Below are positions 1 through 8,609 of a stretch of 64,000 nt of DNA, in pieces. Made by a program: the position numbers and the translations under genes. The notes under the pieces were generated by a model. The model was given only the letters and a program-made list of their open reading frames with translations. It was not told where the DNA came from and ran no database searches. The stretch is from CAYMEK01 sp964389305 (GTDB taxonomy: Bacteria; Spirochaetota; Spirochaetia; SZUA-6; DRHE01). The stretch covers positions 1 to 64,000 of the forward strand of contig CAYMEK010000018.1 of assembly GCA_964389305.1 (NCBI GenBank). Reading direction: 5' to 3'. Positions within the stretch are counted from its first letter, which is position 1; each line of letters begins with the position of its first letter.

Positions 1-328
1 CTGGCACAGCCTGTCCATCTTGGTGCGCCTGATTCCTAGCGGCCGGAGATCCTGAGTGTCCTTTGGCAGGCAGTGATGGCTGGATCCATCTCGTTGGAGC
101 ACGCTCTCGCATTATTGGAGCAAGCCGAAGGCCTGGTCGATAGCTCCGTACCGGTTCGAGCGCTTTGGCGCGATACGCTGGTGTTGTCCGCTGAAGGCAA
201 CAGCAGCCCCTACGACATCCTGTTCGTTGCCCTGGCGCAGAGGGAGGGGGCGGCACTTATTACCTTCGATCGATCAAAAGCTGTTGGCCGCCTTTCCTGA
301 CATCGCCGTGAGGCCGGATGGAAGCTGA
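1..328 (+). pseudogene. Broken VapC-like PIN-domain toxin
   Basis: The frame from position 1 reads APDS-stop-RPEILSVLW, then a PIN-domain tail with the usual SPYDILFVALAQREGAALIT stretch and the TFD acidic motif. Two lesions are visible. There is an amber codon at 37-39 inside the conserved helix entrance. There is also a doubled GATC (268-275) that shifts the frame and ends it at 298-300. Removing four bases of GATCGATC restores TFDQKLLAAFPDIAVRPDGS and a stop at 326-328, which is the normal end of this family. An intact protein would be an Mg-dependent RNase toxin. The N-terminus lies outside the window and no antitoxin is visible, so I call it a decayed toxin gene. An ATG at 73 or 76 could still allow a short fragment to be made. 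Confidence 0.72.
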
Positions 329-490
329 TACCAGGTTGAAATTCCGGGCATAAGCATCTAATCTTGAATCAGGCCGGAAACAACGGCCGGGAAGACCGGT
401 TTGAGATCCCGCTTGGAGGCGTGGAAATTCAGCGCCTCCTCAGGCGTACAGGCCGGCAGCCGAAACGACGAGAACGGACCTGAAAGCCCT

Positions 491-1258
491 ATGCCCGTGG
501 ACAAGCTGAGCCCCGAAGAGATCAGCAAGGCCGTAGCCAAGATTCGCCAGCGCTACGACGAGTATATCTTCAAGTACTTCAAGCCCAAGACCGTGAAGTT
601 CTCCTTCGAGGAACGCTACGCCGAAGCGCTGCAGAAACGGGTGGATATCTCCACCTTCCTGCTGGCCGAGATCAGCGCCGTGGAGGAGCTGATCAGGCGG
701 GAGGAAGCCCGCATCATGGCCGGACCGTCAACGGAGCAGCAGCGGGAGAGCCTGGCGGAGCGGGTGGAGAGAATCTTCCAGCAGAACCTGGAGAAGATCC
801 GCAAGTACCGGGAGATAAACTTTCATCCCACCGCCAACGAAGAGATCAAGCGCCTGGTCGGCGCCCTCAGCAGCCTCGAAGAGGATCACTGGCCGCGCCT
901 GGCCGCTATTCTGCGTGATGTTTCCTATTCCCAGGGCTCCCTGACCATGGCGAACCTGGAGTCCCAGCTACGTTACCTGGGCAGCCTGGGAGCCGATCGA
1001 GTCCCGGGAGCCCTCTCCCGCTACCTGTACCACCTGAACCGCTTTCCCCGCGACTATCCGGCTATTGACAGGGAGGAAAAGGAGTATATACTGGAAAGCG
1101 CGTTTTTTCTGCACGACCTGAAGGATATCCTGGAAAGAGTGCTAGTCAACAATCCGGGGCTGAGCGACGAGCAGAGGCAGGGCTTGAGGGACGTTTGGCA
1201 GTACGTGGAGGCAGTCATCCAGGATTTCCGGGTCAAAGATCTGAAGCGCCAAAAATAA
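491..1258 (+). CDS. Hypothetical protein, helical, upstream of thioredoxin
   Basis: I do not recognise this 255-residue protein. It is charged, has no signal peptide or membrane segment, and looks almost wholly alpha-helical, with Glu/Arg/Leu-rich stretches that suggest coiled coil (roughly residues 40-130). It is probably cytoplasmic. The frame is open back to a TTG at 401, but that start would add 30 low-complexity residues. The ATG at 491 opens directly onto the MPVDKLSPEEI segment, so I prefer it, although its ribosome site is weak. The thioredoxin gene follows after 13 bases on the same strand, so the two are probably cotranscribed. A scaffold or regulatory role is possible, but nothing in the sequence proves it. 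Confidence 0.7.
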   Translation: MPVDKLSPEEISKAVAKIRQRYDEYIFKYFKPKTVKFSFEERYAEALQKRVDISTFLLAEISAVEELIRREEARIMAGPSTEQQRESLAERVERIFQQNLEKIRKYREINFHPTANEEIKRLVGALSSLEEDHWPRLAAILRDVSYSQGSLTMANLESQLRYLGSLGADRVPGALSRYLYHLNRFPRDYPAIDREEKEYILESAFFLHDLKDILERVLVNNPGLSDEQRQGLRDVWQYVEAVIQDFRVKDLKRQK

Positions 1259-1271
1259 ACATGGAGGCACT

Positions 1272-1595
1272 ATGGAGGCAGAGGTGGATGTTACTGGCGA
1301 TACTTTCAAGAGCGAAGTACTGGATTCCGACATACCGGTCCTGGCGGATTTTTGGGCCGAATGGTGTGTACCCTGCAGGATGGTGGAACCGATCCTCGAG
1401 CAGATGGCCGAGGAGTACAAGGGCAAGATAAAGGTCGCCAGGATCAACGTTGACGAGGAAGGTGAGCTAGCCTCCAACTACAATATAGTCAGCATTCCTA
1501 CTATTCTCCTTTTCCACAAGGGCAACGTGGCCGGGCAGCAGATCGGCGCGGCGCCCCGCAAGGTGCTGGAGGAGATAATCAAGGAGTACCTGTAA
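1272..1595 (+). CDS. trxA: Thioredoxin
   Basis: This is a full-length 107-residue thioredoxin, a cytoplasmic disulfide reductase normally recycled by thioredoxin reductase. The fold markers are all present: FWAEW leading into the active site at residues 31-35, the cis-proline in VSIPTILLF (Pro76), and the amphipathic C-terminal helix. The redox motif is WCVPC rather than the common WCGPC. The Gly-to-Val change lies between the two cysteines and could alter redox potential or partner choice. GGAGG at 1263-1267 lies four bases before the ATG. It follows the unknown helical protein closely and converges on a minus-strand lipoprotein gene nine bases downstream, with no clear terminator between them. 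Confidence 0.95.
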   Translation: MEAEVDVTGDTFKSEVLDSDIPVLADFWAEWCVPCRMVEPILEQMAEEYKGKIKVARINVDEEGELASNYNIVSIPTILLFHKGNVAGQQIGAAPRKVLEEIIKEYL

Positions 1596-1603
1596 AACTG
1601 CCT

Positions 1604-2620
1604 TTACGGCGCGTATACCTCATCGGTATTTTCCATCCCGAAGGTAAAGCCCAGGGTGGGGACGATGTGCCAGTCCGCCGCGCTGTCGGTGTCCGTGCAG
1701 GCGCGGGCGCGACAAAGTGAGCGGGTTCCGGTGGATCCTTCCGGGCTGAGAGCATCCTCGGGGCGCACCCGTTCGTCCGTGATCTGCCAGCCTCCGTCGG
1801 CGGCCAGCTCCTCGGCTCGTTCCAGGCTGTCCCGCGTGCCGAAGCCGCCGTAGCTCTGATCCGAGTCCGAGGTGCGGTTGGAGTACAGAACTCCATCCAG
1901 GATTTCCCCACCAGGGCGCTCGTACAGGCTGATCACACCGTTGTTGCCGGAGATGCCCGAGCCTGTAGGCACCCAGAAGTCGTAGGCCAGCTCCGAGGCA
2001 TCCAGACCCCCGGAGGCGGCCTTGTCTTCGGTCTCGTCGATCTCTTCGGCGACGCCCTGGGGCTTGAAATGCACGAGCAGGAAATCCCCGGCCTGCACTT
2101 CGAAGGCGGGAAAGACCAGCCGGTCATCGAAGTTGCCGGGAGTCCCCTCATAGATCACCAGCCCGCCCATATTGCCGCCGGCGACAGCCTTCAGCTCTAC
2201 GGTGTCCGGGTGGTTCCCCGTGCCCCGGGTAGTGAACTCGTTGATCAGCAACTCGGGCACATCGGGGTTGAAGCCGTAGAACAGCGCCAGAAAATGCAGG
2301 CCGTTGCCTTTCTCATCCTCTACGACGGCCTCCAGCCGGTACGGGCGGCCCGGGAGCTGGCCGGCCAGGCACAGGATGAGGGTGCAGCCTTCCGAGCGAA
2401 CCGCCTCGAGCTGCAGGGGTGGATCGGTCCGGATGCTTTCCGGCTGGCAGCAGGGAGGCTCGTCGAAGGCGATCTCCACCTCGGTCTCGCTCACCGCCCG
2501 TATTCCCATCAGCAGCGGCGGACTCACATCCGGCTCCAGCCGTTCGCGAATGTCGATGAACGGCCCGCAGGAGGCGAACAGGGCCAGCAGCAGGGACAGG
2601 AGGAGTTTAGACGTATGCAT
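1604..2620 (-). CDS. Lipoprotein with lamin-tail-like domain
   Basis: A 338-residue exported lipoprotein. The N-terminus has a Lys, a Leu-rich core and a lipobox ending LFASC (Cys near residue 19). About residues 120-230 resemble a lamin-tail-type domain: the LLINEFTTRGTGNHPDTVEL opening, then a GDFLLVHF strand, and later a VISLYERPGGEILDGVLYSN strand. These domains are beta-sandwiches found in bacterial surface and extracellular proteins. A paired CC occurs in the EPPCCQPESI segment. The gene starts divergently from the Crp-family gene, so 2621-2725 probably holds both promoters. GGGAGG lies seven bases before the ATG. The domain call is by motif only, and the substrate or partner is unknown. 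Confidence 0.75.
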   Translation of the reverse strand: MHTSKLLLSLLLALFASCGPFIDIRERLEPDVSPPLLMGIRAVSETEVEIAFDEPPCCQPESIRTDPPLQLEAVRSEGCTLILCLAGQLPGRPYRLEAVVEDEKGNGLHFLALFYGFNPDVPELLINEFTTRGTGNHPDTVELKAVAGGNMGGLVIYEGTPGNFDDRLVFPAFEVQAGDFLLVHFKPQGVAEEIDETEDKAASGGLDASELAYDFWVPTGSGISGNNGVISLYERPGGEILDGVLYSNRTSDSDQSYGGFGTRDSLERAEELAADGGWQITDERVRPEDALSPEGSTGTRSLCRARACTDTDSAADWHIVPTLGFTFGMENTDEVYAP

Positions 2621-2725
2621 AGGGCATCCTCCCTCAGCTTCTTCTCTATTGTTTTCAACGGGACAAAAAGCTCCCTTGCTTTTCGTTTGCTCATCCGCTA
2701 AGGTTTAATCGAACAGGAGCGTGTT

Positions 2726-3352
2726 ATGCCCGTCGAATCGGATCTATTTTCCAGGTTTGGCCGTAACGTGGATGCGGGCAGAGTCATCTTCCGGGAAGGG
2801 GAAGAGGGAGATCAGATGTTCATCATCCAGAAAGGCAGCGTTAAGATCTCTCGAAACATCGGAGGCAAGGAGCAGGTTCTGGCCATCTTCGACAAGGGGG
2901 ATTTCTTCGGAGAGATGGCCATCGTAAACCGGGTCAAGCGCACCGCCACGGCCACGGCTCTGGAGCCGGTGAAGCTGCTGGCTTTCGATCGGGAAGGTTT
3001 CCTCAATATGATAACCAAGAACGCCAAGATCGCCCTGAATATCATCGACAAGCTTTGCCGGCGCCTCCAGAACGCCAATCTGTATATTCAGCACCTGGCC
3101 CGCAAAGACCCCAGGGGCCTGATCGCCATGAATCTCAAGTTCGCCTTTCAGAGCGCCGAAGCAAACAGGGGGAGCCTGCTCATGGATAGGACTCTGGACG
3201 AGTTTTCCCAGAACCTCGACCTCACCAGAGATCAGGTCAAGGCGGTGCTGGAGGACTTCGCCGGCAGCGGCATCATCGCGATCAGCGCGAACACGATCGC
3301 CCTCAACGACAGCAGGAAGCTGAACTCACTCTCTGAGCAGCTCGGCGGCTGA
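2726..3352 (+). CDS. Crp/Fnr-family cyclic-nucleotide-binding regulator
   Basis: Residues about 15-110 form a cyclic-nucleotide-binding beta-barrel: GRVIFREGEEGDQMFIIQKG, then KGDFFGEMAIV, the phosphate-binding-cassette region. The C-terminal third contains a winged-helix segment (MDRTLDEFSQNLDLTRDQVKAVLEDFAGSGII). The cassette has GEMA but the following NRVKRTATATA lacks the exact RxA pattern of Escherichia coli Crp, so cAMP may not be the ligand. At 208 residues it is normal length for the family. A GGAG ribosome site precedes the ATG. It heads a run with a small ORF and glmS, which hints at control of amino-sugar or envelope synthesis, but the sequence does not show its targets. Confidence 0.88.
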   Translation: MPVESDLFSRFGRNVDAGRVIFREGEEGDQMFIIQKGSVKISRNIGGKEQVLAIFDKGDFFGEMAIVNRVKRTATATALEPVKLLAFDREGFLNMITKNAKIALNIIDKLCRRLQNANLYIQHLARKDPRGLIAMNLKFAFQSAEANRGSLLMDRTLDEFSQNLDLTRDQVKAVLEDFAGSGIIAISANTIALNDSRKLNSLSEQLGG

Positions 3353-3365
3353 GGGAGGCAAGGGG

Positions 3366-3548
3366 ATGGCCTCACGCTTCCGGCTGTTGCGGCTGCGCCT
3401 GCTGTCCCTTCTCGATCAGAAGGCGGGGCGGGAGAAGAGCATCCTGCGCAAGAGCATCCTCGCCCTGGAACGCAGGATGCGGCGCGGGGAGCCTGAAAAC
3501 CGGCTCCCGAAGGGCTATCATCAGAAGAGCCAAGAAAGGAAAAGTTGA
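3366..3548 (+). CDS. Small basic protein between crp-like gene and glmS
   Basis: A 60-residue Arg/Lys/Leu-rich frame fills the space between the Crp-family gene and glmS. A good GGAGG lies seven bases before its ATG and its stop is one base before the glmS start, the spacing expected of a translated, coupled operon member. The product has no signal peptide and would be a strongly basic helix. I do not recognise a family. It could instead be a leader whose translation controls glmS. The coding call rests on the ribosome site and exact packing only. Confidence 0.5.
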   Translation: MASRFRLLRLRLLSLLDQKAGREKSILRKSILALERRMRRGEPENRLPKGYHQKSQERKS

Positions 3549-3549
3549 A

Positions 3550-5373
3550 ATGTGTGGAATCATCGGCTACTGCGGTCCCAAGGCTGCGGATCAGGTGCTC
3601 ATCGAGGGGTTGAAACGTTTGGAGTACCGGGGCTACGATTCGGCCGGCATCTGCGTGGATCTGGACGGGGACCTGGCCCTGATCAAGCGCAAAGGAAAGA
3701 TCCGGGATCTCCAGGCCCAGCTGCCCCGGACCTTGAAGGCCACCTGCGGAGTCGGGCACACCCGCTGGGCCACCCACGGGGAGGTCAACGACAGCAACGC
3801 TCATCCCCACACCGACTGCAGCGGACGGATCGCCGTGGTGCACAACGGCATAATCGAAAACTTCCTCAGCCTCAAGGAAAAGCTCGTCTCCGAGGGCCAT
3901 AACTTCGCTTCCGAGACCGATTCGGAGGTCATCTGCCATTTGATCGAGAAGTACTACGGCGGGGATCTGGAAGAGGCGGTCAGAAAAGCCCTGGCCCTGA
4001 TCAAGGGCACCTACGGAATAGTCTGCATGCACGCGGCGCAGCCGGATCTGCTGGTCGGCGCCCGCCACGGTTCGCCCCTGGTCGTGGGGATCGGGGACGG
4101 AGAGATGTTCCTCGCCTCGGATGTTACCGCCATTATCAGCCATACCAAGCAGGTGGTGTATCTCGAAGACGGCGAGGTGGTCACCATAACGCCCGGTGAG
4201 TATCGAACCACCGACCTGCGCGACCGGGAAATCCAGAAGAAGGTCGAGCACATCTCCTGGGAGCTGGAAGAGATCGAGAAGGCGGGCTTCGCTCATTTCA
4301 TGGAGAAGGAGATCTTCGAGCAGCCCGAGTCGATCAAGCGGGCCATGAGCGGGAGGATAGACTTCGAGCAGGCTACCGCCCACCTGGGCGGGCTGAACAT
4401 GAGCACCCGGGAGCTGCTCAACGTCCAACGGGTGCGTATCGTGGCTGCGGGTACCTCTTTTCACGCCGGCATGGTGGGCATGTATCTGCTAGAATCCGTG
4501 GCTCGCATCCCCTGTACCGTGGAGATCTCTTCGGAGCTTCGCTACCGGAATCCCATCGTAGAGCCTGGCAGCCTGCACTTCGCCATTTCCCAGTCCGGGG
4601 AGACCGCCGACACCCTGTACGCCATGCGGGAGCTGCAGCGTAAAGGGGCTACGGTGCTGGGAATCTGCAACGTGGTCGGCTCCACCATCGCCCGGGAGTC
4701 CGACGGCGGGGTGTACATCCACTCCGGGCCGGAGATTGCCGTGGCCTCTACCAAGGCTTTCACCTCCCAGATCGCCGTATTCTACCTCTTCACCCTGCTG
4801 TTGAGCCGCATGCGGGACATGTCCTTCGAAGCCGGCCGGGAGTTCATCCAGAACCTGCAGAGCCTGCCGGCCAAGATCGAGACGATCCTGGCCAGGGCCA
4901 AGGCGATCCAGGATCTGGCCCGTAGATATTGCCATTACAAGGACTTCCTGTTTCTCGGCCGGGGGATCAACTATCCGGTGGCCCTCGAAGGAGCGCTGAA
5001 GCTCAAGGAGATTTCCTACATCCACGCCGAAGGCTACAGCGCCGCGGAGCTCAAGCACGGACCGATCGCCCTGATCGGCGAGGATACACCCAGCCTGTTT
5101 CTGGTTCCCGACGATGGGCTGCGGGAAAAGATCATCAGCAACATGAAAGAGGTCAAATCCCGCAATGGCAAAGTCATCGCCGTGGCGGTCGAGGGAGACG
5201 GCGAAATCGCGGAGATAGCCGACGAGGTAATCGAAATCCCTAGGGTCAAGGAGTGCTTCTACCCTCTGCTGATGGTCATACCGCTTCAGCTCCTTGCCTA
5301 CTACTGCGCCGTAGAGCTCGGACGAGACGTGGATCAGCCGCGCAACTTGGCCAAAAGTGTCACCGTGGAGTAG
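3550..5373 (+). CDS. glmS: Glutamine-fructose-6-phosphate aminotransferase (isomerizing)
   Basis: This 607-residue enzyme makes glucosamine-6-phosphate from fructose-6-phosphate and glutamine, the first step to UDP-GlcNAc for peptidoglycan. The N-terminal glutamine amidotransferase domain starts MCGIIGYCG with Cys2 as nucleophile, followed by the TRWATHG and HNGIIEN motifs. Two SIS sugar-isomerase domains follow (AAGTSFHAG, SQSGETADT, STKAFTSQ, then LGRGINYPVALEGALKLKEISYIHAEGYSA). It ends with the typical DQPRNLAKSVTVE. Length matches the family. The ATG lies right after the stop of the small upstream ORF, with a purine-rich AAGGAAAAG site. There is no room for, and no sign of, a glmS ribozyme upstream. 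Confidence 0.98.
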   Translation: MCGIIGYCGPKAADQVLIEGLKRLEYRGYDSAGICVDLDGDLALIKRKGKIRDLQAQLPRTLKATCGVGHTRWATHGEVNDSNAHPHTDCSGRIAVVHNGIIENFLSLKEKLVSEGHNFASETDSEVICHLIEKYYGGDLEEAVRKALALIKGTYGIVCMHAAQPDLLVGARHGSPLVVGIGDGEMFLASDVTAIISHTKQVVYLEDGEVVTITPGEYRTTDLRDREIQKKVEHISWELEEIEKAGFAHFMEKEIFEQPESIKRAMSGRIDFEQATAHLGGLNMSTRELLNVQRVRIVAAGTSFHAGMVGMYLLESVARIPCTVEISSELRYRNPIVEPGSLHFAISQSGETADTLYAMRELQRKGATVLGICNVVGSTIARESDGGVYIHSGPEIAVASTKAFTSQIAVFYLFTLLLSRMRDMSFEAGREFIQNLQSLPAKIETILARAKAIQDLARRYCHYKDFLFLGRGINYPVALEGALKLKEISYIHAEGYSAAELKHGPIALIGEDTPSLFLVPDDGLREKIISNMKEVKSRNGKVIAVAVEGDGEIAEIADEVIEIPRVKECFYPLLMVIPLQLLAYYCAVELGRDVDQPRNLAKSVTVE

Positions 5374-5860
5374 AGAATCCCCGCACGGTCGCCTGATTCT
5401 CGCCGTCGTGCTGCTGGCGGGGGCGGTAGCTCCCGGACTCACCCGGCTCGAAGCACAGGAGTCAACCGGGGAGGCAGTCTTGCTGCGAGGACCGGAGGCG
5501 GTGAGAGGAGTACCGGTCTATGCGCCCAACCGGATCGCCGCTTTTCAGGGCGTGTATCGTCTTGGAAGTGAAACCCTCGAAGTTCTGTTCACCCGGCAGC
5601 AGCTCTACGTTCCCGCAGAATGGACTCCGCGGCTCTGCGGATCGTTGCGGTTGTTCGAGGTCGAAGGAGCCGAATCCTTCAGCCTCTGCTACCGCCATCA
5701 GAGTGCGTTCTTTTTATTCTTCTTCTTCCCGGACGCCCAGGCGCCTGCCTACTGGTGCCGGTTCGCGGCGAGCTTCGTGGAGAGGTTCCTCTTCCTCCTG
5801 AGCTTCGTGGACAACGAGACGGATGTTCCCTTTCCGGCGATTCTATACCTCAGAGACTGA
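5357..5860 (+). CDS. Exported hypothetical protein overlapping glmS
   Basis: An unrecognised 167-residue protein starting at a GTG inside the last 17 bases of glmS. The N-terminus reads as a signal peptide (basic SPHGR, hydrophobic LILAVVLLAGAVA, cleavage near TRLEAQ), so it should be periplasmic or surface exposed. The mature part has mixed beta pattern, four cysteines and an odd aromatic run (FFLFFFFPD) that could be a membrane-contacting strand. The overlap with glmS suggests translational coupling. The ribosome site is weak, and a start slightly downstream is possible. Function is unknown. Confidence 0.6.
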   Translation: MSPWSRESPHGRLILAVVLLAGAVAPGLTRLEAQESTGEAVLLRGPEAVRGVPVYAPNRIAAFQGVYRLGSETLEVLFTRQQLYVPAEWTPRLCGSLRLFEVEGAESFSLCYRHQSAFFLFFFFPDAQAPAYWCRFAASFVERFLFLLSFVDNETDVPFPAILYLRD

Positions 5861-5933
5861 ACGCTAGATAGAAGGCGATTGAGCCGCAGCCGGCTCTAGC
5901 CTGAGGGAAGGGAATAGACTGTTTAGTGATTGC

Positions 5934-6437
5934 TCAGGAGCCGCCCTTTTCGGTATCCTCGGTGCCGGCCTCTCCAGCGCCGCTCTCCTCGCCGCCAAGC
6001 ACCCCGGCGGCTTCCTCCTCCGGTCCCGGCTGCTCGCCCTGGAGCTGCTCTTCGATCCGGGCTTTCACCTTTTCAGCCAGGATCTTCGGTCCCTGAGGAA
6101 GGTTGGCATCGCCGGCCGCAGCATATTCGGCCAGCAGGGCATCGAAGTGTTCGATTGCGATGCGGTTCTGCCCCATCTTGTGATACAGCAGGGCAATCTC
6201 GTAGCTGGCCCAGAGATTGCGCTCAAGCTCCTCGGGATACTCTTCCTGGAATTTCTGGTAGTAGGCGAGTGCCAACTCGTAGCGGCTGGCGTCGGAGGCC
6301 TCCTGGGCCCTCTGGAAGTACTCGGCGGGGGAGAGGCCCTCCTCGATCTCCTCGGGATTGGTGGCGCAGGCAGCCAGGCACAGAGCCAGGCTGGCGAACA
6401 GAGTCGCTGGCAGGAAGTATCGTTGGAATACGGTCAT
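5934..6437 (-). CDS. TPR lipoprotein (BamD/YbgF-like helices)
   Basis: A lipoprotein with signal peptide and lipobox LCLAAC, followed by two tetratricopeptide-like helical repeats (AEYFQRAQEASDASRYELAL; LWASYEIALLYHKMGQNRIA). The last 45 or so residues are Glu/Gly-rich low complexity. It should be anchored to a membrane facing the periplasm. The preceding gene on this strand ends TGA overlapping this ATG by one base (TGATG at 6435-6439), so translation is probably coupled; the TTG one codon earlier is less likely. Short TPR lipoproteins of this size often help envelope assembly, but its partner is unknown. Confidence 0.8.
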   Translation of the reverse strand: MTVFQRYFLPATLFASLALCLAACATNPEEIEEGLSPAEYFQRAQEASDASRYELALAYYQKFQEEYPEELERNLWASYEIALLYHKMGQNRIAIEHFDALLAEYAAAGDANLPQGPKILAEKVKARIEEQLQGEQPGPEEEAAGVLGGEESGAGEAGTEDTEKGGS

Positions 6438-6757
6438 CAATAACTGTAGATCTCGTCTTTTATAGGCAAGTTTTTCTTGAGCTCTTTCAGGTACTCCCGC
6501 GGGTCTCCCATAGGCTCATAATACTCGCAGTAATCGAGTGTGCGCCGCGCTACCGTAAAGTACTTGTAAACCTTCTCTTCACCTAGCTTTTTACGCCACT
6601 GGCCGGCATCGCAGCGCACCCGCAGGTAGTACTGGCTTCCGTTTCCCGCCGCAATCCGCACCAGCTTGCAGTGGGTGCAATTGGCGCAGTAAATTTTGTC
6701 TCTTGATCTGGAGAGGCCAGGCTCCAAAGAGCTCATCACGGAATGGCCGTTTGCCAT
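6437..6757 (-). CDS. Small cysteine-motif protein, possibly metal-binding
   Basis: A 106-residue soluble protein with a CANCTHCK cluster (C-x2-C-x2-C), then RVRCDAGQW and DYCEYYEP, giving five Cys that could hold zinc or an iron-sulfur cluster. No signal peptide or membrane helix is seen. A GAGGGG ribosome site precedes the ATG. It overlaps the downstream TPR lipoprotein gene by one base and lies 63 bases after the large TPR lipoprotein gene, so it is part of the minus-strand run. I do not recognise the family. The C-terminal half is basic and Tyr/Lys-rich, which would also fit an RNA- or protein-binding zinc ribbon. Confidence 0.7.
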   Translation of the reverse strand: MANGHSVMSSLEPGLSRSRDKIYCANCTHCKLVRIAAGNGSQYYLRVRCDAGQWRKKLGEEKVYKYFTVARRTLDYCEYYEPMGDPREYLKELKKNLPIKDEIYSY

Positions 6758-6820
6758 GCAACCCCCCTCATCTCTTCTGACCGCTTACATTAACATATTC
6801 GACTTTCAGCCGTCAATAGT

Positions 6821-8587
6821 TTAGGGTTCGGCGGCATTTGCCTCCCTCTCGATTCGTTGGAGCTGTCCCTGCAGTGTGCTGTTCTCCGGGTCCAGCTCCA
6901 TCGCACGCTTGAGGTAAAGGCTTGCCTTGCGCAGCTCGCCCTGCTTCCGGTAGGCCTCGGCTATCGCCAGGATGGCCTCCAGATTGTCGGGATCTATCAT
7001 GAGCGCGTCCCGCAGCAGCTTCAGGGACTGCTCCTGGGAGCTGTCCTTCAGCAACAGGGCCTTCAGGGTATAGAGGCTGCTGCGAGCCTCGGCGCTCTGC
7101 GCCTCCTGCAGGCCCCGATCTACGACTCCAGCCGCCTGCTCCGCCTCCCCCGCGTCGAGCAGGGAGCGGGCGTAGACCACCAGGTTTGCCTCGTTCGGAT
7201 AGCTGCGGTACAGGCTCTCCGCATAGTAGAGCGCCTGGGCGTCGTCTTCGAGATTCCTATAAAGGCGAATTGCCTGCAACAGGTCATCGGGGCTCTGTTC
7301 CTGTTCGAGGATCGCCGACAGGTAGGTAGCAGCCTGCAGCCAGTGCTTCAGGCGCATGGCCTCGGAAAGCAGCAGCCGCAGCGTCGAAATCCGCTGCGGC
7401 TCCAGGTCGAGAGCCTGCTGGAGCATTACTTGAGCCTCCCGGTTGCGGCCTGTCTCGAGCAAGATCCGGCCAGCCAGCTCCGGAAACTCCGCAGCCGTCG
7501 GGAAGCGGGTCTGAGCCTCTTCGAGCAGCTCGAGGGCCTCCTGATCCTGCTTCGCTTCATAATAGAGGATCCGGGCGGCGAGAAGATAAGCTTCGCTTTT
7601 GTCCGGGTGCTGATGGCGAAGCAGGCTCAGGTTGCGAAGCGCCTGGCTCCAGTTGCCCTCGTCGAGCAGCAGGCGGGCGCGCAGCAGCAGCAGATCAGTG
7701 TCCTCCGGGCTGTCGATCAGCGCCCTGGCGGTTTCCGCTGCCGCCTCCTCCTGCCTACCTGAGTGAACATAGGCCTGTGCCAGGCTGTAGCGCAGCGAGG
7801 GAAGGCGCGGAAACAGCTCCAGACCTTCCTTGAGCAAAGCTTCCGCTTCCTCCGCATCTCCCCGGGCGACGAGGAGGTCGGCCAGACGACGGCGGGCGGG
7901 ATAGAATGAAGCGGCTCGTTCGATGCTCTGCCGGTAGGCGGAGGCGGCCTGTTCGAAGTCCTCCTGAAGCTCGTAAATCCTGCCTTCCAGGTAGAGGGCC
8001 AGCACCGAGGAGCGGTTCACTCTCGCCGCCTGCCGGGCGAGCCCCAGGTAGCCGGGCAGCTCGGCCAGAAGCGTGCCGTGCGAATCTCCGGCGGAAGCCG
8101 GGATGCGGAACAAGAACAGCGTCGGTGCAGCCAGGCCGAAGAAATCCTCGCCCAGGGCGACCGCTCCGCCGGGTGGCTCTTCGCCCTGCTCGGCCATCTC
8201 GAGGATCTCGCCGTAGGGTCCTTCGTAGGCAGCGGCGGGTGACAGCTCCTCCAGATAGCCTGCGGTGTGGAGCTCCGGGTAGAGCAGCTCGAAAAGCCGG
8301 ACGGCGAAGGAAGCCAGCTCTGCTGCTCGGGGCTCGGTGTCGGCGTACAGCGTGAGATTTTCGATCGCTTGTCGAAGTTGTTCCGGGGCGCCCCCTTCGA
8401 TAAGTGCCTCGGCCTCTTGTATGGCCGCCTGGGCCGGCTGCGGGCCGGGGCCCGGTTCCCTGGTTTTCGGCGGAGCGCCGGCGCAGCCGCCCGACACAAA
8501 GATCGAGGCCAGAACAACCGCCCCGAGAAGGGCCGTGGCCGCCATCCCAAAACGATCGAAGAATGTAGCCTTTCTGTCGCGAACCAC
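6821..8587 (-). CDS. Large TPR-repeat lipoprotein
   Basis: A 588-residue lipoprotein. Basic residues, a hydrophobic core and a VSGGCAG lipobox (Cys near residue 35) are followed by a long array of tetratricopeptide repeats from about residue 190 to the end. Clear units include LALYLEGRIYELQEDFEQAASAY, EAYLLAARILYYEAKQDQ and LEAILAIAEAYRKQGELRKA. It is a protein-interaction scaffold facing the periplasm. The start is GTG with GGAAGGA upstream. It lies 22 bases after the glycosyl-hydrolase-like gene, so the two are very likely cotranscribed and may act on the same envelope polymer. The repeat family is certain; the role is inferred from position. Confidence 0.87.
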   Translation of the reverse strand: MVRDRKATFFDRFGMAATALLGAVVLASIFVSGGCAGAPPKTREPGPGPQPAQAAIQEAEALIEGGAPEQLRQAIENLTLYADTEPRAAELASFAVRLFELLYPELHTAGYLEELSPAAAYEGPYGEILEMAEQGEEPPGGAVALGEDFFGLAAPTLFLFRIPASAGDSHGTLLAELPGYLGLARQAARVNRSSVLALYLEGRIYELQEDFEQAASAYRQSIERAASFYPARRRLADLLVARGDAEEAEALLKEGLELFPRLPSLRYSLAQAYVHSGRQEEAAAETARALIDSPEDTDLLLLRARLLLDEGNWSQALRNLSLLRHQHPDKSEAYLLAARILYYEAKQDQEALELLEEAQTRFPTAAEFPELAGRILLETGRNREAQVMLQQALDLEPQRISTLRLLLSEAMRLKHWLQAATYLSAILEQEQSPDDLLQAIRLYRNLEDDAQALYYAESLYRSYPNEANLVVYARSLLDAGEAEQAAGVVDRGLQEAQSAEARSSLYTLKALLLKDSSQEQSLKLLRDALMIDPDNLEAILAIAEAYRKQGELRKASLYLKRAMELDPENSTLQGQLQRIEREANAAEP

Positions 8588-8609
8588 TACCTTGATCCTT
8601 CCGGCCGGA

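Noticed and set aside
3353..3549. glmS ribozyme
   Set aside because: The space is taken by a small ORF and no ribozyme-like pseudoknot pattern is visible.
3232..4464. Long open frame antisense to glmS
   Set aside because: It lies opposite an intact glmS, has no ribosome site and no recognisable domain; GC-rich codon usage creates it.
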